Assembly (NCBI GenBank): GCA_027001815.1
Contig: JALTLT010000112.1
Coordinates: 1-6,728, forward strand
Direction: 5' to 3'
Length of the DNA: 6,728 nt
DNA from: Gammaproteobacteria bacterium
GTDB lineage: Bacteria > Pseudomonadota > Gammaproteobacteria > JALTLT01
Part shown: in pieces, positions 6,485 through 6,728 of the stretch
How positions within the stretch are numbered: the stretch's first letter is position 1
How the letters are laid out: each line of letters opens with the position of its first letter
Notes under the pieces: generated by a model
What the model saw: the letters and a program-made list of their open reading frames with translations, nothing else
Database searches by the model: none
Told to the model about the DNA's origin: nothing
Position numbers and translations under genes: made by a program

Positions 6485-6728
6485 ATGTACTCCCATCCCA
6501 CCGACGACATTCATGCGATCCTCAAGTACCTGCCCCACCGGTTCCCGTTCCTGCTGGTGGACCGGATCCTCGATTTCCAGAAGGACAGCCACATCGTGGC
6601 ACTCAAGAACGTCACCTACAACGAGCCCTTCTTTCCGGGACACTTCCCGCAGAGCCCCGTCTTTCCCGGGGTCCTGATTCTCGAGGCGATGGCCCAGGCG
6701 ACCGGCATCTACGCGGTCAAGAAGAGGG
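6485..6728 (+). CDS. fabZ: FabZ, 3-hydroxyacyl-[ACP] dehydratase, 3' end outside window
   Basis: FabZ removes water from (3R)-hydroxyacyl-ACP to give trans-2-enoyl-ACP in type II fatty acid elongation, in the cytoplasm. It uses the same 3-hydroxyacyl-ACP that LpxD and LpxA divert to lipid A. The window holds the first 81 codons plus one base; the E. coli protein is 151 residues, so roughly half is present. Visible hotdog-fold hallmarks are LPHRFPFLLVDRI at 16-28, NEPFFPGHFP at 46-55 with the catalytic histidine H53, and FPGVLILEAMAQATG at 60-74 with the catalytic glutamate E67 at the start of the central helix. The conserved segments are those of FabZ rather than FabA, and the position after lpxD agrees. 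The ATG at 6485 is preceded by a clear ribosome binding site. By synteny lpxA would be expected next downstream, but that is outside the window. Confidence 0.96.
   Translation, partial: MYSHPTDDIHAILKYLPHRFPFLLVDRILDFQKDSHIVALKNVTYNEPFFPGHFPQSPVFPGVLILEAMAQATGIYAVKKR

Overview
This window is a contiguous, single-strand (+) stretch of core envelope-biogenesis genes from a GC-rich Gram-negative bacterium, in the order dxr (5' end cut off) - rseP - bamA - skp - lpxD - fabZ (3' end cut off). This order matches the conserved proteobacterial cluster that in E. coli runs uppS-cdsA-dxr-rseP-bamA-skp-lpxD-fabZ-lpxA-lpxB. The protein sequences align readily by eye with their E. coli counterparts, for example DXR, RseP with its two PDZ domains, and FabZ. 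Together with the gene order this points to a gammaproteobacterium with a strongly GC-biased third codon position. A purple-sulfur-bacterium-like or related GC-rich lineage is plausible, but I cannot assign a genus from the sequence alone.

Layout. 1-1029 is the C-terminal six-sevenths or so of DXR (isoprenoid precursor synthesis). It overlaps by 4 bases (ATGA) with rseP (1026-2378), the intramembrane site-2 protease of the envelope stress response. After 17 bases comes bamA (2396-4771), the outer-membrane protein insertase. An 84-base spacer, the longest non-coding stretch in the window, separates it from skp (4856-5401), the periplasmic chaperone that delivers outer-membrane proteins towards the BAM complex. 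After 31 bases comes lpxD (5433-6479), the second acyltransferase of lipid A synthesis, and after 5 bases fabZ (6485 to the window edge), the 3-hydroxyacyl-ACP dehydratase. No stretch of 300 bases or more lacks a gene.

How they work together. LpxD and FabZ compete for or share the same 3-hydroxyacyl-ACP pool, so their linkage ties lipid A synthesis to fatty acid elongation. Skp and BamA act in sequence on outer-membrane beta-barrel proteins. RseP releases sigma-E signalling when that process fails. DXR starts the MEP pathway, which feeds the undecaprenyl carrier used for wall and surface polymers. Tight spacing and common orientation suggest one co-transcribed unit, with the bamA-skp gap as the most likely place for an internal signal.

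I found no mobile element, CRISPR array, RNA gene, phage gene or transferred segment, and no sign of a previously undescribed system. The most distinctive protein-level observation is in BamA: a cysteine pair sits in the surface loop that aligns with E. coli loop L4, while loop L6, which carries the cysteine pair in E. coli, is short and cysteine-free.
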